DNA of 64,000 bases from JAOZHU01 sp964632845 (GCA_964632845.1 CAZWDU010000001.1:173038-237037), one strand, 5' to 3'; counted from the stretch's first letter, positions 8,688 to 17,254 are shown. Numbers and translations are program-made. The notes: generated by a model from the sequence alone, not told the origin.

Positions 8688-9770
8688 TTATCCGAGTCTC
8701 CCGATGGCTTCCCCTCTAACTTTCTTTCTAAACTCGCTGCTTTCTTTTACTAACGTGTCCATATTTTCGGGTGTTACTATTTGAATTTTAGGCAAAACTG
8801 CAGAGTGCAACGTGAAAAGCCTGTTCAGCAGCTGTGGGTTCACTGCGCTTTTGCTGAGAGCGTCGCGGTTCCAGTTCCGCAGTGCCTGTAGGGTTTCGCG
8901 TTTGCCAAGCTTGCAGAAGAGGTCAGCTATTACAGCGGTTGCCGTGTTGTTTTCTGACAGCACTGCGACTTCAGCGTTTTTCACTGCGTACTGGTTGCCG
9001 TTGAACGCGACGGTTAAGCCGCCGTTGTCTTTTACGAGTTTGAAGGCTTCCGCGTCGGTTATGCTGTCGCCCACGTACATCACATCCTCCAGCGGCGCAC
9101 CCAATTTTTTCGCTACATCGCGTATGGCTTCGGCCTTTTGTTCTCCGCCAACTGTTGTAACCTCGGAGAAGATTTTGCCGATGGGCATGCTTGCTATTTC
9201 TTTCCAGAATATGTCGTCTAGGCGGCTTAGTGTTTCTTGGTCTGCGCTTGAAAAGTCCTTTACGCTCTTTGCCGTTGGCGGGATGGTAACCATAGACATA
9301 TTCGCGATTTCGCATGCTATTTCCCGTAGCTGCGTCTTCTCTTGCTGGGCAAGCTGGTACTTGTCGATGCTTACTTTGGTGCAATACGTGTTTTCGAATG
9401 GAAACGCTAAGGCGTTGCAGAGCGCCCGTATGTAATGCTCGTAGCTTGTGCTGACGATGAACGCGTAGGCTATTGCTTGCACATGCTGCAGGGTGGGTTG
9501 GCTGCCCGCGATTAAGAGCAAGTTTTGGGCAGAAAAATCGTTTATTTGCTTGTCTGTAACGCCGTAAGCTTTCAGGAAGGGCAAAATCAGCTTCAGCGTG
9601 CCACCCGCAGAATAGCCCTGCCATTTCACGACATCAGCTAACACGTCATCGTACTTGCTTACTAACGCAAACAGCCTGTCGCCGTTTGGAACAAAATGCG
9701 CTGTCACCTCAAACGCGTTGTCGTTTTTGCTTATGGGTCCCTCACAGTCTGAGATGAAGACGCGCTTCAC
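8688..9770 (-). CDS. HAD-superfamily hydrolase of the EhaR-like type
   Basis: A 360-residue HAD-fold protein. The nucleophile motif is FISDCEGPIS with Asp8; the usual second Asp of DxD is Glu10. Motif III Lys is K212 (GGEQKAEAI), and motif IV is VGDSITDAEAF (234-243). A large cap-like insertion lies between about residues 20 and 190. It resembles the archaeal HAD family called EhaR in methanogens, where it was named for its place beside an energy-converting hydrogenase; no hydrogenase genes are present here. A phosphatase role is likely but the substrate is unknown. The GTG start overlaps the purD stop (GTGA), so it is coupled to purD. Confidence 0.75.
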   Translation of the reverse strand: MKRVFISDCEGPISKNDNAFEVTAHFVPNGDRLFALVSKYDDVLADVVKWQGYSAGGTLKLILPFLKAYGVTDKQINDFSAQNLLLIAGSQPTLQHVQAIAYAFIVSTSYEHYIRALCNALAFPFENTYCTKVSIDKYQLAQQEKTQLREIACEIANMSMVTIPPTAKSVKDFSSADQETLSRLDDIFWKEIASMPIGKIFSEVTTVGGEQKAEAIRDVAKKLGAPLEDVMYVGDSITDAEAFKLVKDNGGLTVAFNGNQYAVKNAEVAVLSENNTATAVIADLFCKLGKRETLQALRNWNRDALSKSAVNPQLLNRLFTLHSAVLPKIQIVTPENMDTLVKESSEFRKKVRGEAIGRLG

Positions 9771-11182
9771 GGCTTACGCCTCAACTTCTCCATGTGGCTT
9801 ACGCTTTTTGCTATGTGCTGTTCCGAAGCTATGTCCGTTCTACTCCACAAACCGCCGCCCTTAATGGCTCTAGTGCCTTCCAGCGAGACTTGACGTGCTT
9901 CCTCAAGGTTTTCGCCGACACCTAAAACGCCGACTACACGTGATTTCAACGCGTAAACGTTGCCATTTCGAGTTTCCATGGATGCAGGGTACACGCGGAT
10001 TCTGCCGTCGTACTTGCGGGTTAACGCGTAAGCCTCTGAGAGGTCAACTGGAGTGTCCGCCGCTGCTTTATTCACCATGTTCGGGAAAGTGTCTGCGTAA
10101 CCGCCATAGTTAGGCGGAACCTTGTAGGTAAGCACGGCTGCCGCTTTTTCCATTTCCACTCGCGTTAAACTGCCATCCAACATCTTGAAGCAAATGTCAA
10201 CAAAATCCTCTTTCAAAACAGGAAGAATAGTAATAATCTCAGGGTCGCCGGGGCGACTGTTGTTTTCCAAAATCTTAAGTCCATCGCCCGTGTGCATAAA
10301 AGCCAAGTACAAGGGCACGCCCCGCAAAGCTGTAGCGTCGTCAAGTTTTCTCCGCCATTTTTCAAAGATTTTCGTGGCTACTGCGATTTCACATTCTCGC
10401 TCAGCCGCAGTCATGAAGGGCAACTTGTCTTCAGCGGTTTTGTACGAGCCCATGCCGCCCGTGTTTGGTCCTTTGTCGTCGTTAAATGCGCGTTTGTAGT
10501 CTCGCGCGTCAGGCAGCGGTACAAGGTGTTTGCCGTCGCAGAAGGCTTGAAAGCTGGATTCTTCCCCGTCCACTTTCTCTTCAATGATGACTGAGCTGTA
10601 CTGGAAGTTCGATAAGAAATGCTCGAAGAGTTGTTCTCGTGTGGTGAAGTGGTCGCCCCAGACGCCTACGCCTTTTCCCGCTGCTGGTTTGTCAGGCTTC
10701 ACTACCGCCTGATTCTCAAGTTCGTCCAGCCAGCTGTAAACTGCTTTCTTAACTTCTGCTGTGCTCTGGTAGTCGTTTGGGTTGAAAATGTGGAAGCGTG
10801 GGTTCGCTTCAGGCACTATCTCTTGGAAAAGCAAGCGTTGTTGCACTTTGCTGATTTCTATGGCGCATTCCTGCGTGGGGCAGATTACTGGTATCCCTGT
10901 GCGTTTTTCCACAAGGTCGCGTACGCCCTCAATTATCGGTTTTTCAGGACCAACCAACGCGAAGTTGATTTTGTCCTTGTTTGCCTCTGCGAAAGCACAG
11001 ATTTTCTCAATGTTTAAATCAGGGATGACTACGTGTTTTGCGGCTTTTTCAACGTTAAACGGGTTGCGCTGCTTGTCCGCAATGTAGAGTTCCACTTTGT
11101 GGTTTTGGCTTCTGGCGAAGGCGTCCACCATCGCGGTTTCTCTTGCCCCGTACGAGACAACTAATACGCCTACTTTCTCCAT
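9767..11182 (-). CDS. purD: Phosphoribosylamine--glycine ligase (GAR synthetase)
   Basis: An ATP-grasp enzyme joining glycine to phosphoribosylamine, step two of purine synthesis. Typical stretches are AVVKPDKPAAGKGVGV, the acidic metal-binding EEKVDGEESSFQAF, DARDYKRAFNDDKGPNTGGMG and ILENNSRPGDPE. The ATG at 11182 follows an AAGGTG ribosome site; the GTG at 11191 is less likely. The N-terminal loop reads VLVVSYGARETAM where most PurD have a GSGGREHA type sequence, so the first lobe has diverged. It heads the coupled genes HAD, ftr and kinase, and lies 46 bases after purF. Confidence 0.93.
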   Translation of the reverse strand: MEKVGVLVVSYGARETAMVDAFARSQNHKVELYIADKQRNPFNVEKAAKHVVIPDLNIEKICAFAEANKDKINFALVGPEKPIIEGVRDLVEKRTGIPVICPTQECAIEISKVQQRLLFQEIVPEANPRFHIFNPNDYQSTAEVKKAVYSWLDELENQAVVKPDKPAAGKGVGVWGDHFTTREQLFEHFLSNFQYSSVIIEEKVDGEESSFQAFCDGKHLVPLPDARDYKRAFNDDKGPNTGGMGSYKTAEDKLPFMTAAERECEIAVATKIFEKWRRKLDDATALRGVPLYLAFMHTGDGLKILENNSRPGDPEIITILPVLKEDFVDICFKMLDGSLTRVEMEKAAAVLTYKVPPNYGGYADTFPNMVNKAAADTPVDLSEAYALTRKYDGRIRVYPASMETRNGNVYALKSRVVGVLGVGENLEEARQVSLEGTRAIKGGGLWSRTDIASEQHIAKSVSHMEKLRRKP

Positions 11183-11228
11183 GAATGACACCTTGATGAT
11201 GAGATAAGCTCGTAACGCTTAATTTGCT

Positions 11229-12785
11229 TTATTGCTCCGTCACAGTTGAGACTTCATCTGTCTCGTAGATTCTGCCTTTCTCTTTGTAACCGTTGAGAAA
11301 TCGCTTTTTCATTTCGTCAGCCATTTTCTGCGCTAAAGGCGTCGGATACTTGCCTGTTATGCAGCCTAAACAAAGCTGCTCACGCGTTAAGCCCGTAGCG
11401 CGCACCAAGTTTTCAATGGACTGGTAGCACACGGCGTCTGCGCCGATGATTTTCGCGATTTTCTCCGCGTTGTGATTTGAGCCTATCAACTGCCCATAAG
11501 TGGACATATCTATCCCGTAAAAGCACGGTCCAATTATGCGCGGAAAAGTCACAAACATGTAAACCTTCTTGGCGCCTGCATTGCGTAGCTTTCCTATTAT
11601 AACTTTCGTGGTGTCCCCGCGCACGATGCTATCTTCCGTTATTATAACCCGTTTCCCATCAACCTTTGAACCGAGAATGTTCACTTTACGGTCTATAGTC
11701 GAGAAACGCTCGTTACTCAACAAAATAAACGCTCTTTCAGTTACGTAACGGTGCCTGCGCGACGCTCGTTCCCACCTCAACCCAGACTCTTCATGAACGC
11801 CCATAGCTGGGTCATCCCCAGTCTCAGGCACCGACAAGATAACATCTGCATCCTTCACAATTTCAGGAAACTCACGCACGATGTTTCTCCCGAATTCTTC
11901 ACGGATTTCGTAAACGTATTTGCCGTCAAACCGCGAGTCCGGTCTCGCAAAATAAGCAAACTCAAAAGCACAAAACGCCTTACGCGGATTTTTAATAATC
12001 TGTTCCCGTTCAAAGCCGTCTTTGGAAACTTTCACGAGTTCTCCTGGTTCCAGTTCGAAGTCTCTTACAAAACCGTTCATGTCCAAGCTGACGGTTTCTG
12101 ACGAAAACGCAAAAGTTGCCCCATTTGGGTCATGTCCAGCACATAGCGGTTTTATACCATGCGGGTCTTTAAACGCGAAAAAGTCACCGTTGCCAGTTAT
12201 CCCAGCCACAGAGAATGCGCCGTCAAAACTTTGCATACACGCGCCAACTGCGGCCGCTAAGTCTTTGCTCCTTGCAAGCTCTAGTAGCATTTTATGGCAG
12301 ACTAAGTCCGAGTCGCAAGTGCACGTGAAACCTGAGATTTGCTTGTTCAATTCTTTTTTCAGTTGGAGAGTGTTGGCGATGTTACCGTTGAATGAAAGCG
12401 CAAGTTTTAAGCCGTCCATCGAGGCGGTAACGGGTTGAGTGCCCTGTATCAACGATGCATCGTCGCATTTGCCTGAAGTGGTATATCGAACATTACCGAT
12501 GCCTATGTGTCCAGGCAGACGGCCGAACCATTCTTGCAGTGCGCTGGATTTTAACTTGGGAACTAAATCAAGGTTTTTGTAAACGTAAAACTGCTCCGTG
12601 TTGTACGTGAGGAAACCGTGTGATTGGTGGCCTCTGTGGTTTTGGGCGCGGAGACCCCAGTACACGTATGGAAACACAGGTTGTTTTTCGAAGTTTATTG
12701 CGCCAAAGACACCGCAGCCTATTTTAGGTCCCTTCTCAGTCGATGGTTCAAGTAGAGAAAAAAGAGGCTTATCAGCTTTTAGCAC
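11229..12785 (-). CDS. purF: Amidophosphoribosyltransferase
   Basis: PurF makes phosphoribosylamine from PRPP and glutamine, the committed step of the pathway. The Ntn glutaminase domain starts at the Cys of GPKIGCGVFGA, followed by YWGLRAQNHRGHQSHG. The phosphoribosyltransferase motif is VIITEDSIVRGDTT, slightly altered from the usual DDSIVRGTT. CFYGIDMSTYGQLIGS and EQLCLGCITGKYP are also typical. The frame is open to 12890, but a TATA-like box at 12902-12910 predicts an mRNA start near 12880, which excludes the outermost TTG. Remaining in-frame starts are TTG 12818 and GTG 12785 (chosen), leaving a propeptide of 23 residues or more before the catalytic Cys. Start is uncertain; function is not. 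Confidence 0.93.
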   Translation of the reverse strand: MLKADKPLFSLLEPSTEKGPKIGCGVFGAINFEKQPVFPYVYWGLRAQNHRGHQSHGFLTYNTEQFYVYKNLDLVPKLKSSALQEWFGRLPGHIGIGNVRYTTSGKCDDASLIQGTQPVTASMDGLKLALSFNGNIANTLQLKKELNKQISGFTCTCDSDLVCHKMLLELARSKDLAAAVGACMQSFDGAFSVAGITGNGDFFAFKDPHGIKPLCAGHDPNGATFAFSSETVSLDMNGFVRDFELEPGELVKVSKDGFEREQIIKNPRKAFCAFEFAYFARPDSRFDGKYVYEIREEFGRNIVREFPEIVKDADVILSVPETGDDPAMGVHEESGLRWERASRRHRYVTERAFILLSNERFSTIDRKVNILGSKVDGKRVIITEDSIVRGDTTKVIIGKLRNAGAKKVYMFVTFPRIIGPCFYGIDMSTYGQLIGSNHNAEKIAKIIGADAVCYQSIENLVRATGLTREQLCLGCITGKYPTPLAQKMADEMKKRFLNGYKEKGRIYETDEVSTVTEQ

Positions 12786-12901
12786 ATTTTTGCATAAAAA
12801 GCATGGAAAGTTTTCCAAGCTCCCAGTGGAAACTACTGGTAACGTGCGCAGGTACTTCTGTCGATGGAGGTTGAAGCGAAAAACAGGCAACGTAGAATTC
12901 G

Positions 12902-12910
12902 CTATTTAAA
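12902..12910 (-). promoter_or_regulatory. TATA box upstream of purF
   Basis: The minus strand reads CCTTTAAATAGCG here, a good archaeal box A. It predicts transcription from about 12880 and therefore helps decide the purF start. Confidence 0.5.
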
Positions 12911-12919
12911 GGGGAGGGG

Positions 12920-12957
12920 ATAGCTTCTCCGAGAGCTATAGAGCGATTGAACTCTCG
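12920..12957. promoter_or_regulatory. Two overlapping inverted repeats upstream of the purF TATA box
   Basis: ATAGCT pairs with AGCTAT (12920-12939), and CGAGAG pairs with CTCTCG (12930-12957). The two share bases, so as RNA only one could form. They sit 10-50 bases upstream of the TATA box, where an activator or repressor could bind. Whether they act as DNA or RNA is not known. Confidence 0.3.
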
Positions 12958-13051
12958 TGCAGGGAATTCATTTGGCAGTAGTTTGGAAGTTCACATTACC
13001 GAAATGAGATAACTCAGGAATAGAGGCATGTCCTGTTTAGCACTCAAAGCT

Positions 13052-14371
13052 TTACGGCGTCAATCGCAGTCGGTCTCTTGGGTAGAAAGTTACTTCACGT
13101 ATGTTCTTTTTCCCAGTCAGCATCATAGTAAGCCTTTCTAAGCCTATTGCCCAGCCAGCGTGAGGCGGCATCCCATAGTCAAAAGCCTGAAGATGATACT
13201 TAAAAGCGTCAGGCTTTAACCCTTTTTCCTTCAATCGCTCCACCAACAGGTTTTTGTCGGCTATGCGTGTTCCACCTGACACCAACTCTACCCAACGCCA
13301 CATCAAATCGAACCCTTCGCACAGTTCAGGCTTATCTTCACGCGGTTTTATGTAGAAAGCTTTGGAGTGCGTGGGCCAATCAGTTATGAAGTAGAAACAC
13401 GGGTACAATTTGCCCAAAGCTCGAAAGGCTTCGGTGGGTATGTCTTCGCCCCACGGAATCACAATGCCCTCTTTCTTCAACGCAGCGAGAACTTCATCGT
13501 AAGTTAAACGTTTAAACGGGACTTCTGGAACCGCGAGTTTATGCTTTAAAGTTGACAGCTCTTTGACGCAGTTTTCCTTCACGGTTTTGCAAGTGTGCTG
13601 CACCACTTGCTCAAGAAGGCGCATGACATCGTTAGCATCGGCGAACGCCTGCTCCACATCCACGGATATGAATTCGCTTAAGTGCCTGCGCGTGTGCGAT
13701 TCTTCAGCTCTGAAGAAAGGCCCAACCTCGAAAACCCGTTCTAGACTCATCACTAACTGTTCTTTGTACAATTGTGGGCTCTGAGCGAGGAACGCTTTTT
13801 CGCCGAAGTAGTCTACAGCGAATAATTCTGCACCGCCTTCGGTTGCTGAGGCAATTATTCTGGGCGTGTGAACCTCCAAGAAGCCTTTTTCGAAGAGAAA
13901 CCCCCGTATTGCCTCCAAAGCGCAGTGCTGAATCTTGAATGCGGCAATACTTTGTTCTTGGCACAAGTCTAAGGCTCTCGCGTCCAAACGGGCTTCGATG
14001 TTGGCGGGTGTTTTGCCTGTGATGTCCAGCGGTAGTTGCGCTGTGGCTGTGCTGAAAATTTTGATTTCCTTCGGGATTACTTCGATGCCTCTTGGCGTCA
14101 TAGTGGTTTTTTTCACTGTACCTTTCACGCCGATGCTGAACCGTTTCTGCACCGCATCAGACTTCGACAAAACTTCAGGGGCTGCTTTTTTCCGCAGAAC
14201 GGTAACTTGAATTGTGCCTTCGCGGTCTTGCAAGATGATGAAGCGAATGCCACCTAAATCGCGTATTTCCTGAACCCAGCCGAAAAGAGTAACTTCTTCG
14301 CTGTCCATTTCAGGTGTTATATTCGCAGAATAGCCTGTTCTAACCCAATCACCTATGGAGTCCAACTTCAT
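13052..14371 (-). CDS. aspS: Aspartyl-tRNA synthetase, archaeal type
   Basis: A class IIb synthetase of 439 residues, the length of archaeal AspRS. An N-terminal OB fold binds the anticodon (about residues 20-105, with VTLFGWVQEIRDLGGIRFIIL). Motif 2 is FRAEESHTRRHLSEF near residue 213, and motif 3 is WAIGLERLTMMLTG near 420. It charges tRNA-Asp; many archaeal AspRS are non-discriminating and also charge tRNA-Asn, which cannot be decided here. It lies 16 bases after the zinc-ribbon/KH gene on the same strand, so the two probably share a transcript. Confidence 0.95.
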   Translation of the reverse strand: MKLDSIGDWVRTGYSANITPEMDSEEVTLFGWVQEIRDLGGIRFIILQDREGTIQVTVLRKKAAPEVLSKSDAVQKRFSIGVKGTVKKTTMTPRGIEVIPKEIKIFSTATAQLPLDITGKTPANIEARLDARALDLCQEQSIAAFKIQHCALEAIRGFLFEKGFLEVHTPRIIASATEGGAELFAVDYFGEKAFLAQSPQLYKEQLVMSLERVFEVGPFFRAEESHTRRHLSEFISVDVEQAFADANDVMRLLEQVVQHTCKTVKENCVKELSTLKHKLAVPEVPFKRLTYDEVLAALKKEGIVIPWGEDIPTEAFRALGKLYPCFYFITDWPTHSKAFYIKPREDKPELCEGFDLMWRWVELVSGGTRIADKNLLVERLKEKGLKPDAFKYHLQAFDYGMPPHAGWAIGLERLTMMLTGKKNIREVTFYPRDRLRLTP

Positions 14372-14387
14372 GAGTTAACAGCACTCC

Positions 14388-14897
14388 TTAATCAGCAAAC
14401 TCGACACGTAACGACATTTTCCGTACTTTGCGGGCAATCTCTTTTAAAGCCTTCGAGTCAAAGGGTATCGGGGCACCACGCCTCTTCCTCAAGATAACTC
14501 TGGTTTCAGTTGTCCCATCAGGCAGCCAAATCGTGTTTATTGTGAGTATGCTCAGGGGCGTGAACAGGTCCTCTAAAAATTTGCGGTCGTCAACCCCGTG
14601 CTCTAAAATACGAACGGATTTGCCTGTCTCCTCGCTTAAGGCTTTCATGATTTTGCCGCTGTAACCTAACAATCTAGGCACGTCACCGTGTCCAACAATT
14701 ATTGCTAACGTCCTATCCGCCTCAACTGCTTTGTAGAAGCAAACATTTTGAAGCGCAGGGTATTTTTCTTCCAGAGACAGCAGCAAGCGGGCGATTTTCA
14801 GGTCTATGTCGCTGATTTCTCCAGCCTTTACTTTAGCTGAACACTTTTGACATAGTATACCGCTTTTTAAACAGAAGCTACATAGTTCGGTCTTCAT
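14388..14897 (-). CDS. Zinc-ribbon plus KH-domain protein (archaeal NusA-like RNA-binding protein)
   Basis: 169 residues. Cys6, Cys9, Cys16 and Cys19 form a small treble-clef or ribbon zinc site. A KH-like segment follows at about residues 70-125, containing IIVGHGDVPRLLGYSGKIMKAL, which has the GxxG-type loop, and SVRILEHG. The layout resembles archaeal proteins annotated as NusA-like or KH-domain transcription elongation factors. It probably binds RNA, in transcription or ribosome work. It lies between alba and aspS, all on the minus strand, consistent with an information-processing role. The precise function is not known. Confidence 0.65.
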   Translation of the reverse strand: MKTELCSFCLKSGILCQKCSAKVKAGEISDIDLKIARLLLSLEEKYPALQNVCFYKAVEADRTLAIIVGHGDVPRLLGYSGKIMKALSEETGKSVRILEHGVDDRKFLEDLFTPLSILTINTIWLPDGTTETRVILRKRRGAPIPFDSKALKEIARKVRKMSLRVEFAD

Positions 14898-14967
14898 CTG
14901 GAAGACACCCTCCTGTGGATAATGGAGAAGCGGCGGAGGCGTTTGCTTTCGGATTTGAACTGGCGGT

Positions 14968-15246
14968 TTATCGTTGTAGTGTTATTTCTATCGTGCTGAC
15001 GTTGGTCAGCGTGTTGCCTTCTTGCTGAGGCGCGATTTGGTCTGTTCCGATGCCGATTTTTGTGACTTTTACGTCGGGTAAGAATCGGCGCCTGATTACC
15101 TCTGCTACATCGATTGCACGGCTTATGGCTTTTCCACGTGCTTTGATGCTTACCTCTTTTGCTCCGCTATGGAAGAGTGTTATGCAGGCTAGCACGTAGT
15201 TCATCACTGGCTTTTTTCCGATCAACACTGCATTGTTTTCTGACAT
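14968..15246 (-). CDS. albA: Alba-family chromatin/RNA-binding protein
   Basis: A 92-residue Alba protein from the ATG at 15246 (MSENNAVLIGKKPVMNYV). A second ATG at 15270 would add eight residues; an AGGAG sequence about 11 bases upstream supports the inner one. The IGKKPVMNYV segment holds the conserved lysine pair that contacts nucleic acid, and VSIKARGKAISRAIDVAEVIRRRF is the central helix region. Alba dimers coat DNA and also bind RNA; acetylation of the conserved lysine modulates binding in some species. Expected to be abundant and nucleoid-associated. Confidence 0.93.
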   Translation of the reverse strand: MSENNAVLIGKKPVMNYVLACITLFHSGAKEVSIKARGKAISRAIDVAEVIRRRFLPDVKVTKIGIGTDQIAPQQEGNTLTNVSTIEITLQR

Positions 15247-15540
15247 GTTGCGTTTCGCTCCTAGTTCCATTTTTAATATGGCGTCTTAAGTTTTTTGGTC
15301 CACGAATAAATACATTGTGGTATAACCTCGCGATTTGCTTTTTAGGGTTGCCGCTTTGTTTAAGCTTTGGTGTGTACCCTTGTACGTTTATCGTGCTCGA
15401 CAAAATTTGCCACTCTTAACAAGCAAGCCTAATATTCATGTTACATTTTTTCGGATAGAATGTATTGTCGTTGCAGTCTTTGTGTTCATCCACAAAAATG
15501 GATAAAACGCAAAATCAACGAAGTAACACCGCAGAGAGCG

Positions 15541-16395
15541 TCACTTAACGTACACATCAGCGACAACTTGGAACCAGTTTGGACCAGTACTTCTCACAAC
15601 GCGAACACAGGGAACCTCAAAATCTACGCCTAAAGCACCAAGCGTCTCTGCCGCTTTCTGTTTAACTTTTTCCACAACACTTTCAGTCTTGAGGGCATGT
15701 TCAAAAGTGTGGACGTGAACCCAGCCGCCAGAAGCTTTGAGCGCAGACAAAGCGCAGGGAAAATACTCAAAAGCTTTTTCAGGCAAAGGCATCAGAACAC
15801 GGTCAGCGCGATGCTGTAGACGGGTGTCAATAATTGACTCGGCGTCGCCTAGAATGGGAACCACTTTACCGTAAACCCTGTTACGCCTAATGTTCTCCTC
15901 CATGAAATTCACTGCCACTGGATTCATGTCTATCGAAAACACTTTTGCCGCCTGCGCGTAGCGAGCGATTATTATGGAGAAGCAGCCTACTCCCGCGAAC
16001 ATGTTAATCACAACTTCGTCTGGTTGCACGAGGCTGGCAATGCGCATTCTTTCGTGCAAGAGCCGAGGAGAAAAATAACAGGATTCTGCGTCAACAGCGA
16101 AAGAGCAGCCTGATTCCTTATGAATCGTGCATGTTCTATTTTCACCCGCTACGTGCGCCAAGCGCCGAAGCCTGAAGTCTCCGGCAACAGCGCTTACTTG
16201 AACTAAAACGGTTTTCACGTTTTTGTGCCGGTTCAGTATTGCCTCCGCAATGTTCTCCCCCTTCACCGTAGAAGAGTCGGGCAGTTTGATAATCGCGAGG
16301 TCGCCTATGATGTCAAAGGCGTTGTAAACGCCCACTGAGTCTTCTGGAATTCCCTTCGTAAATGTTGCTTTCAGCCGTTTCCTCAAGCGACACAC
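15541..16395 (-). CDS. trm5: tRNA (guanine(37)-N1)-methyltransferase Trm5
   Basis: Methylates G37 next to the anticodon using S-adenosylmethionine, the first step toward wyosine in tRNA-Phe. The D1/D2-like start has VYNAFDIIGDLAIIKLP. The Rossmann-fold motif INMFAGVGCFSIIIARYAQ lies near residues 129-147, followed by DMNPVAVNFMEENIRRN and the catalytic-loop equivalent VLMPLPEKAFEYF (the family's NLP or NPP motif). Its 284 residues suit the shorter archaeal forms. The start codon is GTG at 16395. taw1, the next wyosine enzyme, lies 5 kb away at 21462. Divergent from rpoP with about 70 bases between them. Confidence 0.9.
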   Translation of the reverse strand: MCRLRKRLKATFTKGIPEDSVGVYNAFDIIGDLAIIKLPDSSTVKGENIAEAILNRHKNVKTVLVQVSAVAGDFRLRRLAHVAGENRTCTIHKESGCSFAVDAESCYFSPRLLHERMRIASLVQPDEVVINMFAGVGCFSIIIARYAQAAKVFSIDMNPVAVNFMEENIRRNRVYGKVVPILGDAESIIDTRLQHRADRVLMPLPEKAFEYFPCALSALKASGGWVHVHTFEHALKTESVVEKVKQKAAETLGALGVDFEVPCVRVVRSTGPNWFQVVADVYVK

Positions 16396-16467
16396 TTCGT
16401 TAAAGCTAAGAATGTCTGGAAACGTTTAAAAGCAAAATACTTTTCCTTTTAGGGAGAGGCTACTTCG

Positions 16468-16629
16468 ATGGAGAAAACAAGTATAGTCTACGAGTGTGTA
16501 AGGTGCGGTGCCAGAGTTCCATCTGACGAACTGGAGCTCCGTGGCGGAGACACGAAATGTATAATCTGCGGTTACAGAATTCTGAAGAAGATAAAACCGC
16601 CAGTAGTTAAACGCATCCAAGCTAAATAA
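16468..16629 (+). CDS. rpoP: DNA-directed RNA polymerase subunit P (Rpb12-like)
   Basis: A 53-residue zinc-ribbon protein. Cys10-x2-Cys13 (YECVRCGARV) and Cys31-x2-Cys34 (KCIICGYRIL) bind zinc, and the tail KKIKPPVVKRIQAK is the conserved basic C terminus of archaeal RpoP and eukaryotic Rpb12. It is an essential small subunit that joins the Rpo3-Rpo10-Rpo11 platform. A GGGAGAGG ribosome site at 16452-16459 precedes the ATG. Divergent from trm5. Confidence 0.92.
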   Translation: MEKTSIVYECVRCGARVPSDELELRGGDTKCIICGYRILKKIKPPVVKRIQAK

Positions 16630-16695
16630 AAAAAGATTGAGTGAATCTTCGAGATTCAAGAATAGCGCAGCATGCGTCTCTGTTTTGTGAATAGT

Positions 16696-16983
16696 TTAGA
16701 AGAGTTCTCTTTCGCCTATCTTGCGCAGTGTCTTTCCACGCAACTTTATCGATTGCCCAGTGTCCTCTTCAGGAGCCGTGTCAACGGTTTTGCGTTTAAC
16801 CGTTTCTCCACAGATTCCTCTCGGCAACAAACGTCTCTTGACGCAAATGGCGTATGTGCAATTTGCAATGTTACACATCTCTTCGGTCCATCTACACCAT
16901 ACAGTACCGCCGCGGTAGAACGCAGAATTTTGGGTACACTTGAAAGCAGGGCACGTGGGAGAACAAGTTTTTACTTGAGCCAA
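16696..16983 (-). CDS. Small Cys-rich protein, unknown function
   Basis: 95 residues from the TTG at 16983, chosen because GAGGTG stands 6 bases upstream; a GTG at 16992 overlaps that site. Eight cysteines at about 7, 11, 16, 30, 37, 42, 47 and 58 make a C-x3-C-x4-C cluster followed by three more pairs, suggesting a zinc or iron-sulfur site. The remainder is basic (VKRRLLPRGICGETVKRKT) and ends with LRGKTLRKIGERELF. It has no signal peptide or membrane helix. It lies between rpoP and a transporter operon, facing rpoP. I do not recognise a named family; the ordered Cys pattern, ribosome site and composition argue that it is real. Confidence 0.6.
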   Translation of the reverse strand: MAQVKTCSPTCPAFKCTQNSAFYRGGTVWCRWTEEMCNIANCTYAICVKRRLLPRGICGETVKRKTVDTAPEEDTGQSIKLRGKTLRKIGERELF

Positions 16984-17207
16984 TAGATACACCTCTATTG
17001 TTTAGTTGTTGTCAAAATTCAAATGTTTCTACGCATTTCCGTACGTAGTATTCTTTCAGAAGCCATATAAACTTTTTTACGCCAGACAACTGATTACACA
17101 TGCAACTTTCGCTTTTACCGAGTTTGGGTCCCTCTTTCTGCGGTGAATTTCTATGAAAAAAGGCGCAATGAGCTAAAACACTTTGCAACATGTGGGCGCG
17201 CCGTATC

Positions 17208-17216
17208 AATTAAATA
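17208..17216 (+). promoter_or_regulatory. TATA box for the small membrane protein/permease pair
   Basis: AATTAAATA predicts initiation near 17237, about 18 bases before the ATG at 17255, giving a short leader. Confidence 0.45.
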
Positions 17217-17254
17217 CCTAAAGACACTAAAAAGTCTAATTGGCGTTCGAGTCA

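Noticed and set aside
12920..12957. Purine riboswitch in front of purF
   Set aside because: The two inverted repeats lie upstream of the TATA box and so would not be in the purF mRNA; the conserved purine-aptamer core is absent.
17012..17209. 65-codon minus-strand frame upstream of the permease operon
   Set aside because: Lies over the promoter region, no ribosome site and no recognisable composition.
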